Below are positions 36,906 through 45,750 of a DNA stretch of 64,000 nucleotides, in pieces. The stretch's first letter is position 1, and each line of letters opens with the position of its first letter. The DNA is from Pseudomonas frederiksbergensis (lineage in GTDB: Bacteria > Pseudomonadota > Gammaproteobacteria > Pseudomonadales > Pseudomonadaceae): assembly GCF_900105495.1 (NCBI RefSeq), contig NZ_FNTF01000002.1, positions 3,774,501 through 3,838,500 on the forward strand, given 5' to 3'. The notes under the pieces were generated by a model. It did no database searches, was not told the origin of the DNA, and saw only the letters and a list, made by a program, of their open reading frames with translations. A program made the position numbers and the translations under genes.

Positions 36906-37017
36906 TCGTTCCCACGCTCCCGCGTGGGAATGCCTCAAGGGACGCTCCGCGTTCCAGCTTTCGAAAGGGACGCGGAGCGTCCCGGGCTGCATTCCCACGC
37001 AGAGCGTGGGAACGATC
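36904..37017 (+). repeat. Inverted intergenic repeat pair, family D
   Basis: GATCGTTCCCACGCTC on the left and GAGCGTGGGAACGATC on the right, overlapping the stop codon of the metallohydrolase. Other copies are at 38952-39059 and 59841-59947. Confidence 0.85.
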
Positions 37018-37044
37018 AGTCAGCACTCATCTCATCCGACCCGG

Positions 37045-37058
37045 TACTAAGGAACTAG
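37045..37058 (+). promoter_or_regulatory. TACTA-type element 120 bp upstream of pedH
   Basis: TACTAAGGAACTAG shares AAGGAACTAG with the element before exaB, at the same 120-bp distance from the start codon. Confidence 0.55.
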
Positions 37059-37118
37059 CAATCTCAGCACTGCGGGCAATTGTTCCAAGGGCGGCGGCGC
37101 CCAAGAATCTGCACCAGA

Positions 37119-37134
37119 CCGGGAAAATTTCCCG
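37119..37134. promoter_or_regulatory. Palindrome just upstream of pedH
   Basis: CCGGGAAAATTTCCCG, extended by one G on the right, matches the exaA/exaB palindrome except for two central bases. It lies 31-46 bp before the pedH start, so it could act as an operator or as a leader hairpin. Confidence 0.5.
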
Positions 37135-37164
37135 GGTATAACAAAAACTGCAGAGGTAGCCGTC

Positions 37165-38940
37165 ATGACCCAACCCGCACGTCGCCAACCCTTCGTCTTG
37201 AGTGTGCTGCTCAGTGCCATGCTGTTGTCTGGCTCGGCATTGGCCGGCGTCACTGATCAAGACATCCTCCAGGATCCCAAGAACCCGGGGCAGATCGTCA
37301 CCAACGGTCTGGGCGTCCAGGGTCAGCGTTACAGCCCGCTGGACACGCTCAACGTCAACAACGTGAAGGACTTGCGGCCGGTCTGGGCATTCTCCTTCGG
37401 CGGTGAAAAACAACGCGGTCAGCAAGCACAGCCGATGATCAAGGACGGCGTGATGTACTTGACCGGTTCCTACTCGCGGGTGTTTGCGGTGGATGCGCGC
37501 ACCGGCAAGAAGCTCTGGCAATACGATGCACGCCTGCCCGATGACATCCGTCCTTGCTGCGACGTGATCAACCGGGGTGTCGCGCTGTACGGCGACCTGG
37601 TGATCTTCGGCACCCTCGACGCCAAGCTTGTGGCCTTGAACAAGGACACCGGCAAAGTTGTCTGGAGCAAGAAAGTCGCCGACCACAAGGAAGGCTACTC
37701 CATCAGTGCCGCGCCGTTGGTGATCAACGGCAAACTGATCACCGGTGTCGCCGGTGGCGAGTTCGGGGTGGTAGGCAAAATCGAAGCCTACGACCCGAAA
37801 AACGGCAGCCTGCTGTGGAGCCGTCCCACCGTCGAAGGCCACATGGGCTACACCTACAAGGACGGCAAAGCGGTAGAGAACGGCATCTCCGGCGGTGAAG
37901 CAGGCAAGACCTGGCCCGGCGATCTCTGGAAAACCGGCGGCGCCGCTCCTTGGCTGGGCGGTTACTACGACCCGGAAACCAACCTGCTGCTGTTCGGCAC
38001 CGGCAACCCGGCGCCGTGGAACTCGCACCTGCGTCCTGGCGACAACCTCTACTCGTCGTCGCGTCTGGCGCTCAACCCGGACGACGGCACCATCAAGTGG
38101 CACTTCCAGAGCACGCCTCACGACGGCTGGGACTATGACGGCGTGAACGAGCTGGTCTCGTTCAACTACACCGAAGGCGGCAAAGAGATCAAAGCCGCCG
38201 CCACCGCTGACCGCAACGGTTTTTTCTACGTGCTGGACCGCACCAACGGCAAATTCATTCGCGGCTTCCCGTTCGTGGACAAGATCACCTGGGCCACCGG
38301 CCTGGATAAAGAGGGACGGCCGATCTACAACGAAGCCAGCCGCCCAGGTGCTCCCGGCACCGAAGCCAAAGGCAGTTCGGTGTTCGTAGCCCCTGCGTTC
38401 CTCGGCGCGAAAAACTGGATGCCGATGGCTTACAACAAAGACACCGGATTGTTCTATGTGCCGTCCAACGAATGGGGCATGGACATCTGGAACGAAGGCA
38501 TCGCCTACAAGAAAGGCGCGGCGTTCCTCGGTGCCGGTTTCACTATCAAACCGCTGAATGAAGACTACATAGGCGTGTTGCGCGCCATCGACCCGAAAAC
38601 CGGCAAGGAAGTCTGGCGCCACAAGAACTTCGCGCCGCTGTGGGGCGGGGTGCTGACCACCAAGGGCAACCTGGTGTTCACCGGCACGCCTGAAGGCTTC
38701 CTGCAGGCGTTCAATGCCAAGACCGGCGAGAAAGTCTGGGAATTCCAGACCGGTTCCGGCGTACTCGGCTCGCCTGTGACCTGGGAAATGGACGGTGAAC
38801 AGTACGTCTCGGTGTTGTCCGGCTGGGGCGGTGCTGTACCGCTGTGGGGCGGCGAAGTGGCCAAGCGCATCAAGGACTTCAACCAGGGCGGCATGCTCTG
38901 GACGTTCAAGCTGCCGAAAGACCTGGTGGCCAAGCACTGA
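37165..38940 (+). CDS. pedH: Second PQQ-dependent alcohol dehydrogenase (PedH-like)
   Basis: A 591-residue periplasmic quinoprotein, clearly distinct from ExaA but with the same plan: signal peptide ending SALA-G, the adjacent cysteines in [26 protein letters not shown] at the active-site blade, and the closing [10 protein letters not shown]. By gene order (after the zinc hydrolase, before the aldehyde dehydrogenase) it occupies the place of pedH in P. putida, the lanthanide-dependent enzyme. I rely on that synteny and did not verify the metal-site aspartate pattern. It accepts alcohols, and possibly aldehydes, and is expected to be favoured when rare earths are present. GAGG precedes the ATG. 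Confidence 0.85.
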   Translation: MTQPARRQPFVLSVLLSAMLLSGSALAGVTDQDILQDPKNPGQIVTNGLGVQGQRYSPLDTLNVNNVKDLRPVWAFSFGGEKQRGQQAQPMIKDGVMYLTGSYSRVFAVDARTGKKLWQYDARLPDDIRPCCDVINRGVALYGDLVIFGTLDAKLVALNKDTGKVVWSKKVADHKEGYSISAAPLVINGKLITGVAGGEFGVVGKIEAYDPKNGSLLWSRPTVEGHMGYTYKDGKAVENGISGGEAGKTWPGDLWKTGGAAPWLGGYYDPETNLLLFGTGNPAPWNSHLRPGDNLYSSSRLALNPDDGTIKWHFQSTPHDGWDYDGVNELVSFNYTEGGKEIKAAATADRNGFFYVLDRTNGKFIRGFPFVDKITWATGLDKEGRPIYNEASRPGAPGTEAKGSSVFVAPAFLGAKNWMPMAYNKDTGLFYVPSNEWGMDIWNEGIAYKKGAAFLGAGFTIKPLNEDYIGVLRAIDPKTGKEVWRHKNFAPLWGGVLTTKGNLVFTGTPEGFLQAFNAKTGEKVWEFQTGSGVLGSPVTWEMDGEQYVSVLSGWGGAVPLWGGEVAKRIKDFNQGGMLWTFKLPKDLVAKH

Positions 38941-38951
38941 TACCTGCCACT

Positions 38952-39059
38952 GATCGTTCCCACGCTCCGCGTGGGAATGCAGCCCGGGACGCTCTGCGTC
39001 CCAAGAGCCGAACGCAGAGCGTCCGTAGAGGCATTCCCACGCAGAGCGTGGGAACGATC
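38952..39059 (+). repeat. Inverted intergenic repeat pair, family D
   Basis: Second copy of the GATCGTTCCCACGCTC doublet, between pedH and exaC. The exaC promoter element at 39098 lies just past it. Confidence 0.85.
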
Positions 39060-39097
39060 AAGACTGTGGCGCTCCAATCGCGAGCAAGCTCAGCTCC

Positions 39098-39106
39098 TAC
39101 TACCAA
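39098..39106 (+). promoter_or_regulatory. TACTACCAA element 118 bp upstream of exaC
   Basis: The 11-mer CCTACTACCAA starting at 39096 is identical to the one before exaB. The following AATAACGAG is a looser match to GGAACTAGA. Confidence 0.5.
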
Positions 39107-39215
39107 ATAACGAGAGTCCTCCTGCCAACGGCGCATTCGTCTGGCGCGCAGGGCTCTCTACTATCGGTTCATCGCCTGTTTGCCCGACAGGCATCGACCC
39201 AGACAGAGGCCCACC

Positions 39216-40736
39216 ATGATCTACGCACAACCTGGCACACCTGGCGCCGTCGTTACGTTCAAACCGCGCTACGGCAATTTCATCGGCGGCGAGTTCGTTG
39301 CCCCGGTCAATGGTGAGTACTTCACCAACTCTTCGCCAGTTACCGGTGAAGTGATCGCCGAATTCCCTCGCTCCAGCGCCGCCGACATCGAGAAAGCCCT
39401 CGACGCCGCGCATGCCGCCGCTGACGCCTGGGGCAAGACCTCGGCGCAGGACCGCTCTCTGGTGCTGCTGAAAATCGCCGACCGCATCGAGCAGAACCTG
39501 GAAATCCTTGCCGTCACCGAAACCTGGGACAACGGCAAGGCCGTGCGCGAAACCCTGAATGCCGACGTGCCATTGGCCGCCGACCATTTCCGTTACTTCG
39601 CCGGTTGCATCCGCGCTCAAGAGGGCGGCGCCGCCGAGATCAACGAGCTGACCACCGCCTATCACTTCCACGAGCCGCTGGGCGTGGTCGGACAGATCAT
39701 CCCGTGGAACTTCCCGCTGCTGATGGCCGCCTGGAAACTCGCCCCGGCCCTGGCCGCCGGTAACTGCGTGGTACTCAAGCCTGCCGAGCAGACGCCGCTG
39801 TCGATCATGGTTTTCGCTGAACTGATCGCCGATTTGCTGCCACCTGGCGTGCTGAACATCGTTCAGGGTTTCGGTCGCGAAGCCGGTGAGGCGCTGGCCA
39901 CCAGCAAGCGCATCGCCAAGATTGCTTTCACCGGTTCCACTCCGATTGGCGCGCACATCATGAAATGCGCGGCCGAGAACATCATTCCAAGCACCGTTGA
40001 ACTGGGCGGCAAGTCGCCGAACATCTTCTTCGAAGACATCATGCAAGCCGAGCCGCAGTTCATCGAGAAGGCTGCCGAAGGCTTGGTGCTGGCGTTCTTC
40101 AACCAGGGCGAAGTCTGCACCTGTCCTTCCCGCGCCTTGGTGCAGGAGTCGATCTACGACGACTTCATGAAAGTGGTGATGAAGAAGATCGTCAAGATCA
40201 AGCGCGGCAACCCGCTGGACACCGAAACCATGGTCGGCGCCCAGGCGTCCGAGCAGCAATACGACAAGATTCTCTCGTACCTGACAATTGCCCAGGAGGA
40301 GGGCGCCGAGCTGCTCACCGGCGGCGCGGCCGAGCGTCTTGAGGGCGACTTGTCGACGGGTTATTACATCCAGCCGACCCTGCTCAAGGGCCACAACAAA
40401 ATGCGCGTGTTCCAGGAAGAAATCTTTGGCCCGGTGGTGGGTATCACCACCTTCAAGGACGAAGCCGAAGCCCTGGCGATTGCCAACGACAGCGAGTTTG
40501 GCCTCGGCGCCGGTCTGTGGACCCGCGACATCAACCGCGCCTACCGCATGGGCCGGGCGATCAAGGCCGGGCGTGTCTGGACCAACTGCTACCACCTGTA
40601 CCCGGCCCACGCCGCGTTCGGTGGCTACAAGAAGTCCGGTGTCGGCCGTGAAAACCACAAGATGATGCTCGACCACTATCAGCAGACCAAAAACCTGCTG
40701 GTGAGCTACGACATCAACCCGATGGGGTTCTTCTAG
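39216..40736 (+). CDS. exaC: NAD-dependent aldehyde dehydrogenase (ExaC/PedI type)
   Basis: A 506-residue cytoplasmic aldehyde dehydrogenase that oxidises acetaldehyde and similar products of the alcohol dehydrogenases to acids. Motifs present: [28 protein letters not shown] for cofactor binding, [10 protein letters not shown] with the general base Glu, [13 protein letters not shown] with the catalytic Cys, and [10 protein letters not shown]. There is no signal peptide. The ATG at 39216 is used; the frame is open 36 bases further upstream without better signals. It has its own promoter element upstream, shared with exaB and pedH. A REP pair separates it from pqqA. Confidence 0.93.
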   Translation: MIYAQPGTPGAVVTFKPRYGNFIGGEFVAPVNGEYFTNSSPVTGEVIAEFPRSSAADIEKALDAAHAAADAWGKTSAQDRSLVLLKIADRIEQNLEILAVTETWDNGKAVRETLNADVPLAADHFRYFAGCIRAQEGGAAEINELTTAYHFHEPLGVVGQIIPWNFPLLMAAWKLAPALAAGNCVVLKPAEQTPLSIMVFAELIADLLPPGVLNIVQGFGREAGEALATSKRIAKIAFTGSTPIGAHIMKCAAENIIPSTVELGGKSPNIFFEDIMQAEPQFIEKAAEGLVLAFFNQGEVCTCPSRALVQESIYDDFMKVVMKKIVKIKRGNPLDTETMVGAQASEQQYDKILSYLTIAQEEGAELLTGGAAERLEGDLSTGYYIQPTLLKGHNKMRVFQEEIFGPVVGITTFKDEAEALAIANDSEFGLGAGLWTRDINRAYRMGRAIKAGRVWTNCYHLYPAHAAFGGYKKSGVGRENHKMMLDHYQQTKNLLVSYDINPMGFF

Positions 40737-40748
40737 TCCTACTCCGGT

Positions 40749-40884
40749 ACCTGTGGCGAGGGAGCTTGCTCCCGCTCGACGGCGCAGCCGTCGCAATCCC
40801 GGAACCCCCGGTGTGCCTGATGCACCGGGTTGTCGGGAATGGGGTCGCTTCGCGACCCAGCGGGAGCAAGCTCCCTCGCCACAC
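40749..40884 (+). repeat. Inverted intergenic repeat pair, family E
   Basis: TGTGGCGAGGGAGCTTGCTC on the left mirrors GAGCAAGCTCCCTCGCCACA on the right, in the 289-bp gap between exaC and pqqA. Confidence 0.85.
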
Positions 40885-41025
40885 TGTTTTGTGTAATGCC
40901 TGCACCTTCTAACACCCCCTACCAATGCACGCCGCCACCTCGTTCGAAAGTAGCATTCGAGTGCCTGGCGCCCCGTGCATTAATGGCTTTACCGGAATCG
41001 TCCGGCATAAGAAGAGGATTGACCC

Positions 41026-41097
41026 ATGTGGACTAAACCCGCGTTTACCGATCTGCGCATTGGCTTCGAAGTGACGATGTATTTCGCCAACCGCTGA
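41026..41097 (+). CDS. pqqA: PqqA, precursor peptide of PQQ
   Basis: A 23-residue peptide, [20 protein letters not shown] followed by ANR. It carries the Glu15-XXX-Tyr19 pair whose side chains are cross-linked by PqqE and become the PQQ skeleton. GAGG precedes the ATG with suitable spacing. It is the first gene of pqqABCDE and is easily missed because of its length. The operon follows in order, with an intergenic hairpin after pqqA. Confidence 0.97.
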   Translation: MWTKPAFTDLRIGFEVTMYFANR

Positions 41098-41104
41098 TTG
41101 TTCA

Positions 41105-41130
41105 CCCGGCCAGCTGTTGCGTTGGCCGGG
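41105..41130 (+). other. Intergenic hairpin between pqqA and pqqB
   Basis: CCCGGCCA pairs with TGGCCGGG around a 10-base loop. There is no T run, so it is more likely to shield the pqqA message or cause partial termination than to end transcription fully. Such an arrangement would let the peptide be made in excess over the enzymes. Confidence 0.6.
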
Positions 41131-41152
41131 CCTGCCTTCTGGAGCATTGCCC

Positions 41153-42067
41153 ATGCACATTCGCGTTCTCGGATCCGCCGCTGGCGGTGGTTTTCCGCAA
41201 TGGAATTGCAACTGCCGCCAGTGCGCCGCGATGCGCAATGGCAGCCTGCGGGCCCAACGCCGCACCCAGTCCTCGATTGCCCTGAGCGACAACGGTGTGG
41301 ATTGGGTGCTGTGCAATGCTTCACCGGACATTCGCGCGCAACTCGAGAGTTTCGCGCCGCTGCAACCGGCGCGCCGGTTGCGCGATACCGCAATTGCCGG
41401 CGTCGTCCTGCTGGACAGCCAGATCGACCATTGCACCGGCCTGTTGAGTCTGCGCGAAGGCTGCCCGCATCAGGTCTGGTGCACCGAACGGGTCCATGAA
41501 GACCTGAGTAGCGGCTTCCCGTTGTTCACCATGCTCAAGCACTGGAACGGCGGGTTGCAGTGGCAACCGGTCGGGCTCGACCGCGAGCCCTTCAGCATCC
41601 CGGCGTGTGCACACCTGAGATTTCGCGCGATCCCCTTGGTCAGCAACGCACCGCCGTACTCGCCCAATCGCGGCAATCCGCAGCCGGGCGACACCATTGG
41701 TTTATTTATCGAAGATCGACGCAGTGGTGCTTCGCTGTTCTACGCGCCGGGCCTGGGACAGGTCGACGATGAGGTGCTGAGCTGGATGCAACGCGCCGAT
41801 TGCCTGTTGCTGGACGGCACCTTGTGGCGCGACGACGAGATGCGAGTCTGCGAGGTCGGCCAGAACCTGGGCAGTGAAATGGGTCACCTGTCGCAAAGCG
41901 GCCCCGGCGGCATGCTCGAAATCCTTGAGGGCTTCACCCGCCAGCGCAAGGTGCTGATCCACATCAACAACACCAACCCGATCCTCGATGAAGACTCCGC
42001 CGAGCGAGCGCTGCTTGAGCGGCGCGGGATCGAAGTGGCCTATGACGGCATGAGTATTGAGCTGTAG
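41153..42067 (+). CDS. pqqB: PqqB, PQQ biosynthesis hydroxylase
   Basis: A 304-residue metallo-beta-lactamase-fold protein with the PqqB opening [33 protein letters not shown] in place of the usual zinc HXHXDH, and [16 protein letters not shown] near the end. PqqB hydroxylates the tyrosine-derived ring during PQQ synthesis. The ATG at 41153 gives the canonical N-terminus. A REP pair (42079-42171) separates it from pqqC. Confidence 0.95.
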   Translation: MHIRVLGSAAGGGFPQWNCNCRQCAAMRNGSLRAQRRTQSSIALSDNGVDWVLCNASPDIRAQLESFAPLQPARRLRDTAIAGVVLLDSQIDHCTGLLSLREGCPHQVWCTERVHEDLSSGFPLFTMLKHWNGGLQWQPVGLDREPFSIPACAHLRFRAIPLVSNAPPYSPNRGNPQPGDTIGLFIEDRRSGASLFYAPGLGQVDDEVLSWMQRADCLLLDGTLWRDDEMRVCEVGQNLGSEMGHLSQSGPGGMLEILEGFTRQRKVLIHINNTNPILDEDSAERALLERRGIEVAYDGMSIEL

Positions 42068-42078
42068 CGGAGGGCCTC

Positions 42079-42171
42079 TTCGCGAGCAAGCCCACTCCCA
42101 CAGTTGATCGGTGTGAACACAGATTTTGTATACACCACAATCCCAATGTGGGAGCGAGCCTGCTCGCGATG
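42079..42171 (+). repeat. Inverted intergenic repeat pair, family C
   Basis: CTTCGCGAGCAAGCCCACTC and GTGGGAGCGAGCCTGCTCGC face each other within the pqq operon, between pqqB and pqqC. Being inside an operon, it could affect message stability between the two genes. Confidence 0.75.
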
Positions 42172-42210
42172 GGGCCAGACCAGACACCGCAGATTCCCCG
42201 GAGAACCGCA

Positions 42211-42963
42211 ATGACTGCCACCCCAATGACCCCCGCCGAATTCGAAGCAGCCCTGCGCGCCAAAGGCGCCTATTACCACATCCATCATCCATTCCACCAA
42301 GCCATGTACGCCGGCCGATCAACCCGCGAGCAGATTCAGGGCTGGGTCGCCAATCGCTTCTACTACCAGGTGAACATCCCCCTGAAGGACGCGGCGATTC
42401 TCGCCAACTGCCCGGACCGCGACGTGCGCCGGGAGTGGCTGCAACGAATTCTCGACCACGACGGTGCACCCGGCAGCGAAGGCGGCATCGAAGCCTGGCT
42501 GCGGCTGGGCGAAGCGGTGGGGCTGGATCGCGAGCAAATCCTCTCGCAGGAACTGGTGCTGCCCGGTGTTCGTTTCGCCGTCGACGCCTACGTCAATTTC
42601 GCCCGTCGCGCCTGTTGGCAGGAAGCCGCCAGCAGTTCGCTGACCGAGCTGTTTGCGCCACAGATCCACCAATCGCGACTCGATGCCTGGCCAACCCATT
42701 ACCCGTGGATCGACGTCGGCGGTTACGACTATTTCCGTACTCGCCTGAGTCAGGCGCGACGGGATGTCGAGCATGGTTTACGCATCACCCTGGCGCACTA
42801 CGTCACGGTCGAAGGCCAGCAACGCATGCTGGAAATCCTGCAATTCAAGCTCGACGTGCTGTGGAGCATGCTCGACGCCATGAGCATGGCCTACGAACTG
42901 GAGCGCCCGCCGTATCACACCGTCACCACGGAACAGGTCTGGCATCGGGGGATTGCCCTGTGA
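42211..42963 (+). CDS. pqqC: PqqC, pyrroloquinoline-quinone synthase
   Basis: A 250-residue cofactorless oxidase that catalyses the last ring closure and oxidation to PQQ. Conserved parts are [35 protein letters not shown] and the helical bundle segment [21 protein letters not shown] precedes the ATG at 42211. Its stop overlaps the GTG start of pqqD (GTGA). Confidence 0.96.
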   Translation: MTATPMTPAEFEAALRAKGAYYHIHHPFHQAMYAGRSTREQIQGWVANRFYYQVNIPLKDAAILANCPDRDVRREWLQRILDHDGAPGSEGGIEAWLRLGEAVGLDREQILSQELVLPGVRFAVDAYVNFARRACWQEAASSSLTELFAPQIHQSRLDAWPTHYPWIDVGGYDYFRTRLSQARRDVEHGLRITLAHYVTVEGQQRMLEILQFKLDVLWSMLDAMSMAYELERPPYHTVTTEQVWHRGIAL

Positions 42964-43232
42964 GCCTGATCAACCGCGAACAATCACCGTCGCTGCGCCA
43001 GGGCTTTCGCCTGCAATGGGAGCCGCGTCAGGACTGTCACGTGCTGCTGTACCCCGAAGGCATGATCAAACTTAACGACAGTGCCGGGCAGATCCTCGAT
43101 CTGGTAGACGGCCAGCGCAGCGTTGCGGCGATCATTGATCAACTGTCCGCGAATTTCCCCGGCGTACCGGGGATCGACGAAGATGTGCTGGCGTTTCTGG
43201 AGGTGGCCCATGCTCAATTCTGGATCGAGTGA
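42960..43232 (+). CDS. pqqD: PqqD, peptide chaperone for PqqE
   Basis: A 90-residue protein that holds PqqA and presents it to PqqE. Its text includes [25 protein letters not shown]-type [17 protein letters not shown] and [15 protein letters not shown]. The start is a GTG that overlaps the pqqC stop; no ATG fits. The end overlaps pqqE by 23 bases. Confidence 0.93.
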   Translation: MSLINREQSPSLRQGFRLQWEPRQDCHVLLYPEGMIKLNDSAGQILDLVDGQRSVAAIIDQLSANFPGVPGIDEDVLAFLEVAHAQFWIE

Positions 43233-44352
43233 CTCGCGTCCGGGTCCGCCGCTGTGGCTGTTGGCGGAGTTGACTTACCGTTGCCCGCTGCAATGCCCGT
43301 ATTGCTCCAACCCGCTGGACTTTGCCCAATCAGGCGAAGAGTTGAGCACCGAAGAATGGATCCGGGTATTCCGCGAAGCCCGAGAGATGGGCGCCGCGCA
43401 ATTGGGCTTTTCCGGCGGCGAGCCGTTGGTAAGACAGGACCTGGCCGAACTGATCAAGGCCGCCCGGGACATGGGTTACTACACCAACCTGATCACCTCG
43501 GGCATTGGCTTGACCGAACAGAAAGTCCGCGATTTCAAGGTCGCGGGCCTGGACCATATCCAGATCAGCTTCCAGGCCGCCGACGAAGCGGTGAACAACA
43601 TGCTCGCCGGTTCGCGCAAGGCCTTCGCCCAGAAACTCGCCATGGCCCAAGCGGTGAAAGCCCAGGGCTATCCGATGGTGCTGAACTTTGTAACCCATCG
43701 GCACAACATCGACCAGATCGCGCAGATCATCGACTTGTGCCTGGAGCTGGAGGCCGATTTCGTCGAATTGGCGACGTGCCAGTTTTACGGTTGGGCCGAG
43801 CTCAACCGCGTCGGCCTGTTGCCCACGCGTGAACAATTGCAGCGTGCCGAGCGCATCACCAACGAATACCGCGAGCGTCTTGAAGCACAGGGCCACCCGT
43901 GCAAGTTGATCTTCGTCACCCCGGATTACTACGAAGAACGCCCCAAGACCTGCATGAACGGCTGGGCCAATCTGTTTCTCGACATCACCCCCGACGGCAC
44001 GGCATTGCCTTGCCACAGCGCCCGCCAGTTGCCGGTGCAGTTTCCCAACGTGCGCGAGCACAGCATCGAGCACATCTGGACTGATTCTTTCGGTTTCAAT
44101 CGCTTTCGTGGCGATGACTGGATGAAGGAGCCGTGCCGCTCCTGCGATGAAAAGCACAAGGATCTGGGCGGCTGCCGCTGCCAGGCATTCATGCTGACCG
44201 GCGACGCCGCCAACGCTGACCCGGTGTGCAGCAAATCCCCGCACCACGGTGTGATTCTCAAGGCCCGCGAGGAAGCCGAGGCGCCGGGGCTGGGCATGGA
44301 ACACCTGACGTTACGCAACGAGAAGGCTTCTCGATTGATCTACCGCGGATGA
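43210..44352 (+). CDS. pqqE: PqqE, radical-SAM enzyme of PQQ synthesis
   Basis: A 380-residue radical-SAM/SPASM enzyme that forms the Glu-Tyr carbon-carbon bond in PqqA. The SAM cluster motif is CPLQCPYC, and [13 protein letters not shown] follows. The auxiliary-cluster region has [25 protein letters not shown] and [16 protein letters not shown]. The ATG at 43210 lies inside the end of pqqD, so translation is coupled. A REP pair follows. The protease gene pqqF is not in this window. Confidence 0.96.
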   Translation: MLNSGSSDSRPGPPLWLLAELTYRCPLQCPYCSNPLDFAQSGEELSTEEWIRVFREAREMGAAQLGFSGGEPLVRQDLAELIKAARDMGYYTNLITSGIGLTEQKVRDFKVAGLDHIQISFQAADEAVNNMLAGSRKAFAQKLAMAQAVKAQGYPMVLNFVTHRHNIDQIAQIIDLCLELEADFVELATCQFYGWAELNRVGLLPTREQLQRAERITNEYRERLEAQGHPCKLIFVTPDYYEERPKTCMNGWANLFLDITPDGTALPCHSARQLPVQFPNVREHSIEHIWTDSFGFNRFRGDDWMKEPCRSCDEKHKDLGGCRCQAFMLTGDAANADPVCSKSPHHGVILKAREEAEAPGLGMEHLTLRNEKASRLIYRG

Positions 44353-44370
44353 ATCAAACAACACAAATCC

Positions 44371-44467
44371 CCTGTGGGAGTGAGCCTGCTCGCGATAGCG
44401 GTCTTCCAGCCACCATTGATGCTGCCTGACACTCCGTCATCGCGAGCAGGCTCGCTCCCTCAGGGGA
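44371..44467 (+). repeat. Inverted intergenic repeat pair, family C
   Basis: CCTGTGGGAGTGAGCCTGCT on the left mirrors AGCAGGCTCGCTCCCTCAGG on the right, between pqqE and the iron alcohol dehydrogenase gene. Confidence 0.8.
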
Positions 44468-44586
44468 TTTGCGGTGGACACAGGATTTGAGTACACCAGC
44501 CGTGCTACCCATTGGTCTGATTGCATTCACTGCCGGATGGTTTAGTGTGGGCATTACCTTCCAAAACAATAAAAACAGGCTTTCCA

Positions 44587-45750
44587 ATGAGCCAGAGTCT
44601 CAGTCAACTGCGTAAATTCGTTTCGCCTGAAATCATCTTTGGTGCCGGCTGCCGGCACAACGTCGGCAATTGCGCCAAAACCTTTGGTGCCCGCAAGGTG
44701 CTGCTGGTCAGCGATCCCGGTGTGATTGCCGCCGGTTGGGTCGCTGATGTCGAGGCCAGCCTGCAGGCCCAGGGCATCGAGTACGTCCTGTACAGCGCGG
44801 TCTCGCCCAACCCGCGGGTCGAAGAAGTGATGCTCGGCGCCGATCTGTACCGGGAAAACCATTGCGATGTGATCGTGGCCGTCGGTGGCGGCAGCCCGAT
44901 GGATTGCGGCAAAGGCATTGGCATTGTCGTCGCCCATGGGCGCAGCATTCTCGAATTCGAAGGCGTGGACACCATCCGCGTCCCGAGCCCGCCGCTGATC
45001 CTGATTCCGACCACCGCCGGGACCTCGGCCGATGTCTCGCAATTCGTGATCATCTCCAACCAGCAAGAACGCATGAAATTCTCCATCGTCAGTAAGGCGG
45101 TGGTGCCGGACGTGTCGCTGATCGACCCGGAAACCACGTTGAGCATGGACCCGTTCCTGTCGGCCTGTACCGGCATCGATGCATTGGTGCATGCCATCGA
45201 AGCGTTTGTATCCACCGGTCACGGGCCGTTGACCGATCCCCACGCACTTGAAGCGATGCGCCTGATCAACGGCAACCTGGTGCAGATGATCGCCAACCCG
45301 CACGACATTGCCTTGCGCGAGAAAATCATGCTCGGCAGCATGCAGGCCGGGCTGGCGTTCTCCAACGCGATCCTCGGCGCGGTGCACGCCATGTCCCACA
45401 GCCTCGGTGGCTTTCTCGACTTGCCTCATGGGCTGTGCAACGCGGTGCTGGTGGAACACGTGGTGGCGTTCAACTACAGCTCGGCGCCCGAGCGCTTCAA
45501 GGTGATCGCCGAGACCTTTGGCATCGATTGCCGTGGCTTGAATCACCGTCAGATTTGCGGGCGTCTGGTCGAACACCTGATTGCGTTGAAACACGCCATC
45601 GGCTTCCACGAAACCCTCGGATTGCACGGGGTCAGCACCGCGGACATTCCGTTCCTGTCGCAACACGCCATGCACGACCCGTGCATCCTGACCAACCCGC
45701 GCGAGTCCAGTCAGCGTGATGTCGAGGTCGTCTATGGCGAAGCCCTCTGA
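44587..45750 (+). CDS. ercA: Iron-containing alcohol dehydrogenase (ErcA-like)
   Basis: A 387-residue group III alcohol dehydrogenase. Cofactor glycines lie in VGGGSPMDCGKGIG, and metal ligands lie in DALVHAIEAF and HAMSHSLGGFLDLPHG. ErcA of P. aeruginosa lies in the same place after pqq and takes part in regulation of ethanol oxidation along with the ErcS kinases, as well as being a putative enzyme. The start at 44587 follows a short upstream frame that adds non-conserved residues. The end overlaps the next gene by 17 bases. TACCCAT, a NarL-like heptamer, lies 81 bp upstream. Confidence 0.9.
   Translation: MSQSLSQLRKFVSPEIIFGAGCRHNVGNCAKTFGARKVLLVSDPGVIAAGWVADVEASLQAQGIEYVLYSAVSPNPRVEEVMLGADLYRENHCDVIVAVGGGSPMDCGKGIGIVVAHGRSILEFEGVDTIRVPSPPLILIPTTAGTSADVSQFVIISNQQERMKFSIVSKAVVPDVSLIDPETTLSMDPFLSACTGIDALVHAIEAFVSTGHGPLTDPHALEAMRLINGNLVQMIANPHDIALREKIMLGSMQAGLAFSNAILGAVHAMSHSLGGFLDLPHGLCNAVLVEHVVAFNYSSAPERFKVIAETFGIDCRGLNHRQICGRLVEHLIALKHAIGFHETLGLHGVSTADIPFLSQHAMHDPCILTNPRESSQRDVEVVYGEAL

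Noticed and set aside
37027..38937. A 636-codon open frame antisense to pedH
   Set aside because: Same bias as above; pedH is certain on the plus strand and the antisense product has no recognisable domain.
31699..38940. Assigning metal type (calcium or lanthanide) from the active-site aspartates
   Set aside because: I could not align the diagnostic aspartate with certainty by eye, so the exaA and pedH labels rest on similarity to remembered ExaA sequence and on gene order.
39090..40925. A 611-codon open frame antisense to exaC
   Set aside because: It is opposite a complete aldehyde dehydrogenase and runs into repeat sequence at both ends.
44371..44467. Paired repeats considered as a small CRISPR-like array
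   Set aside because: Repeats occur as single inverted doublets, without regular direct repeats, spacers or cas genes.
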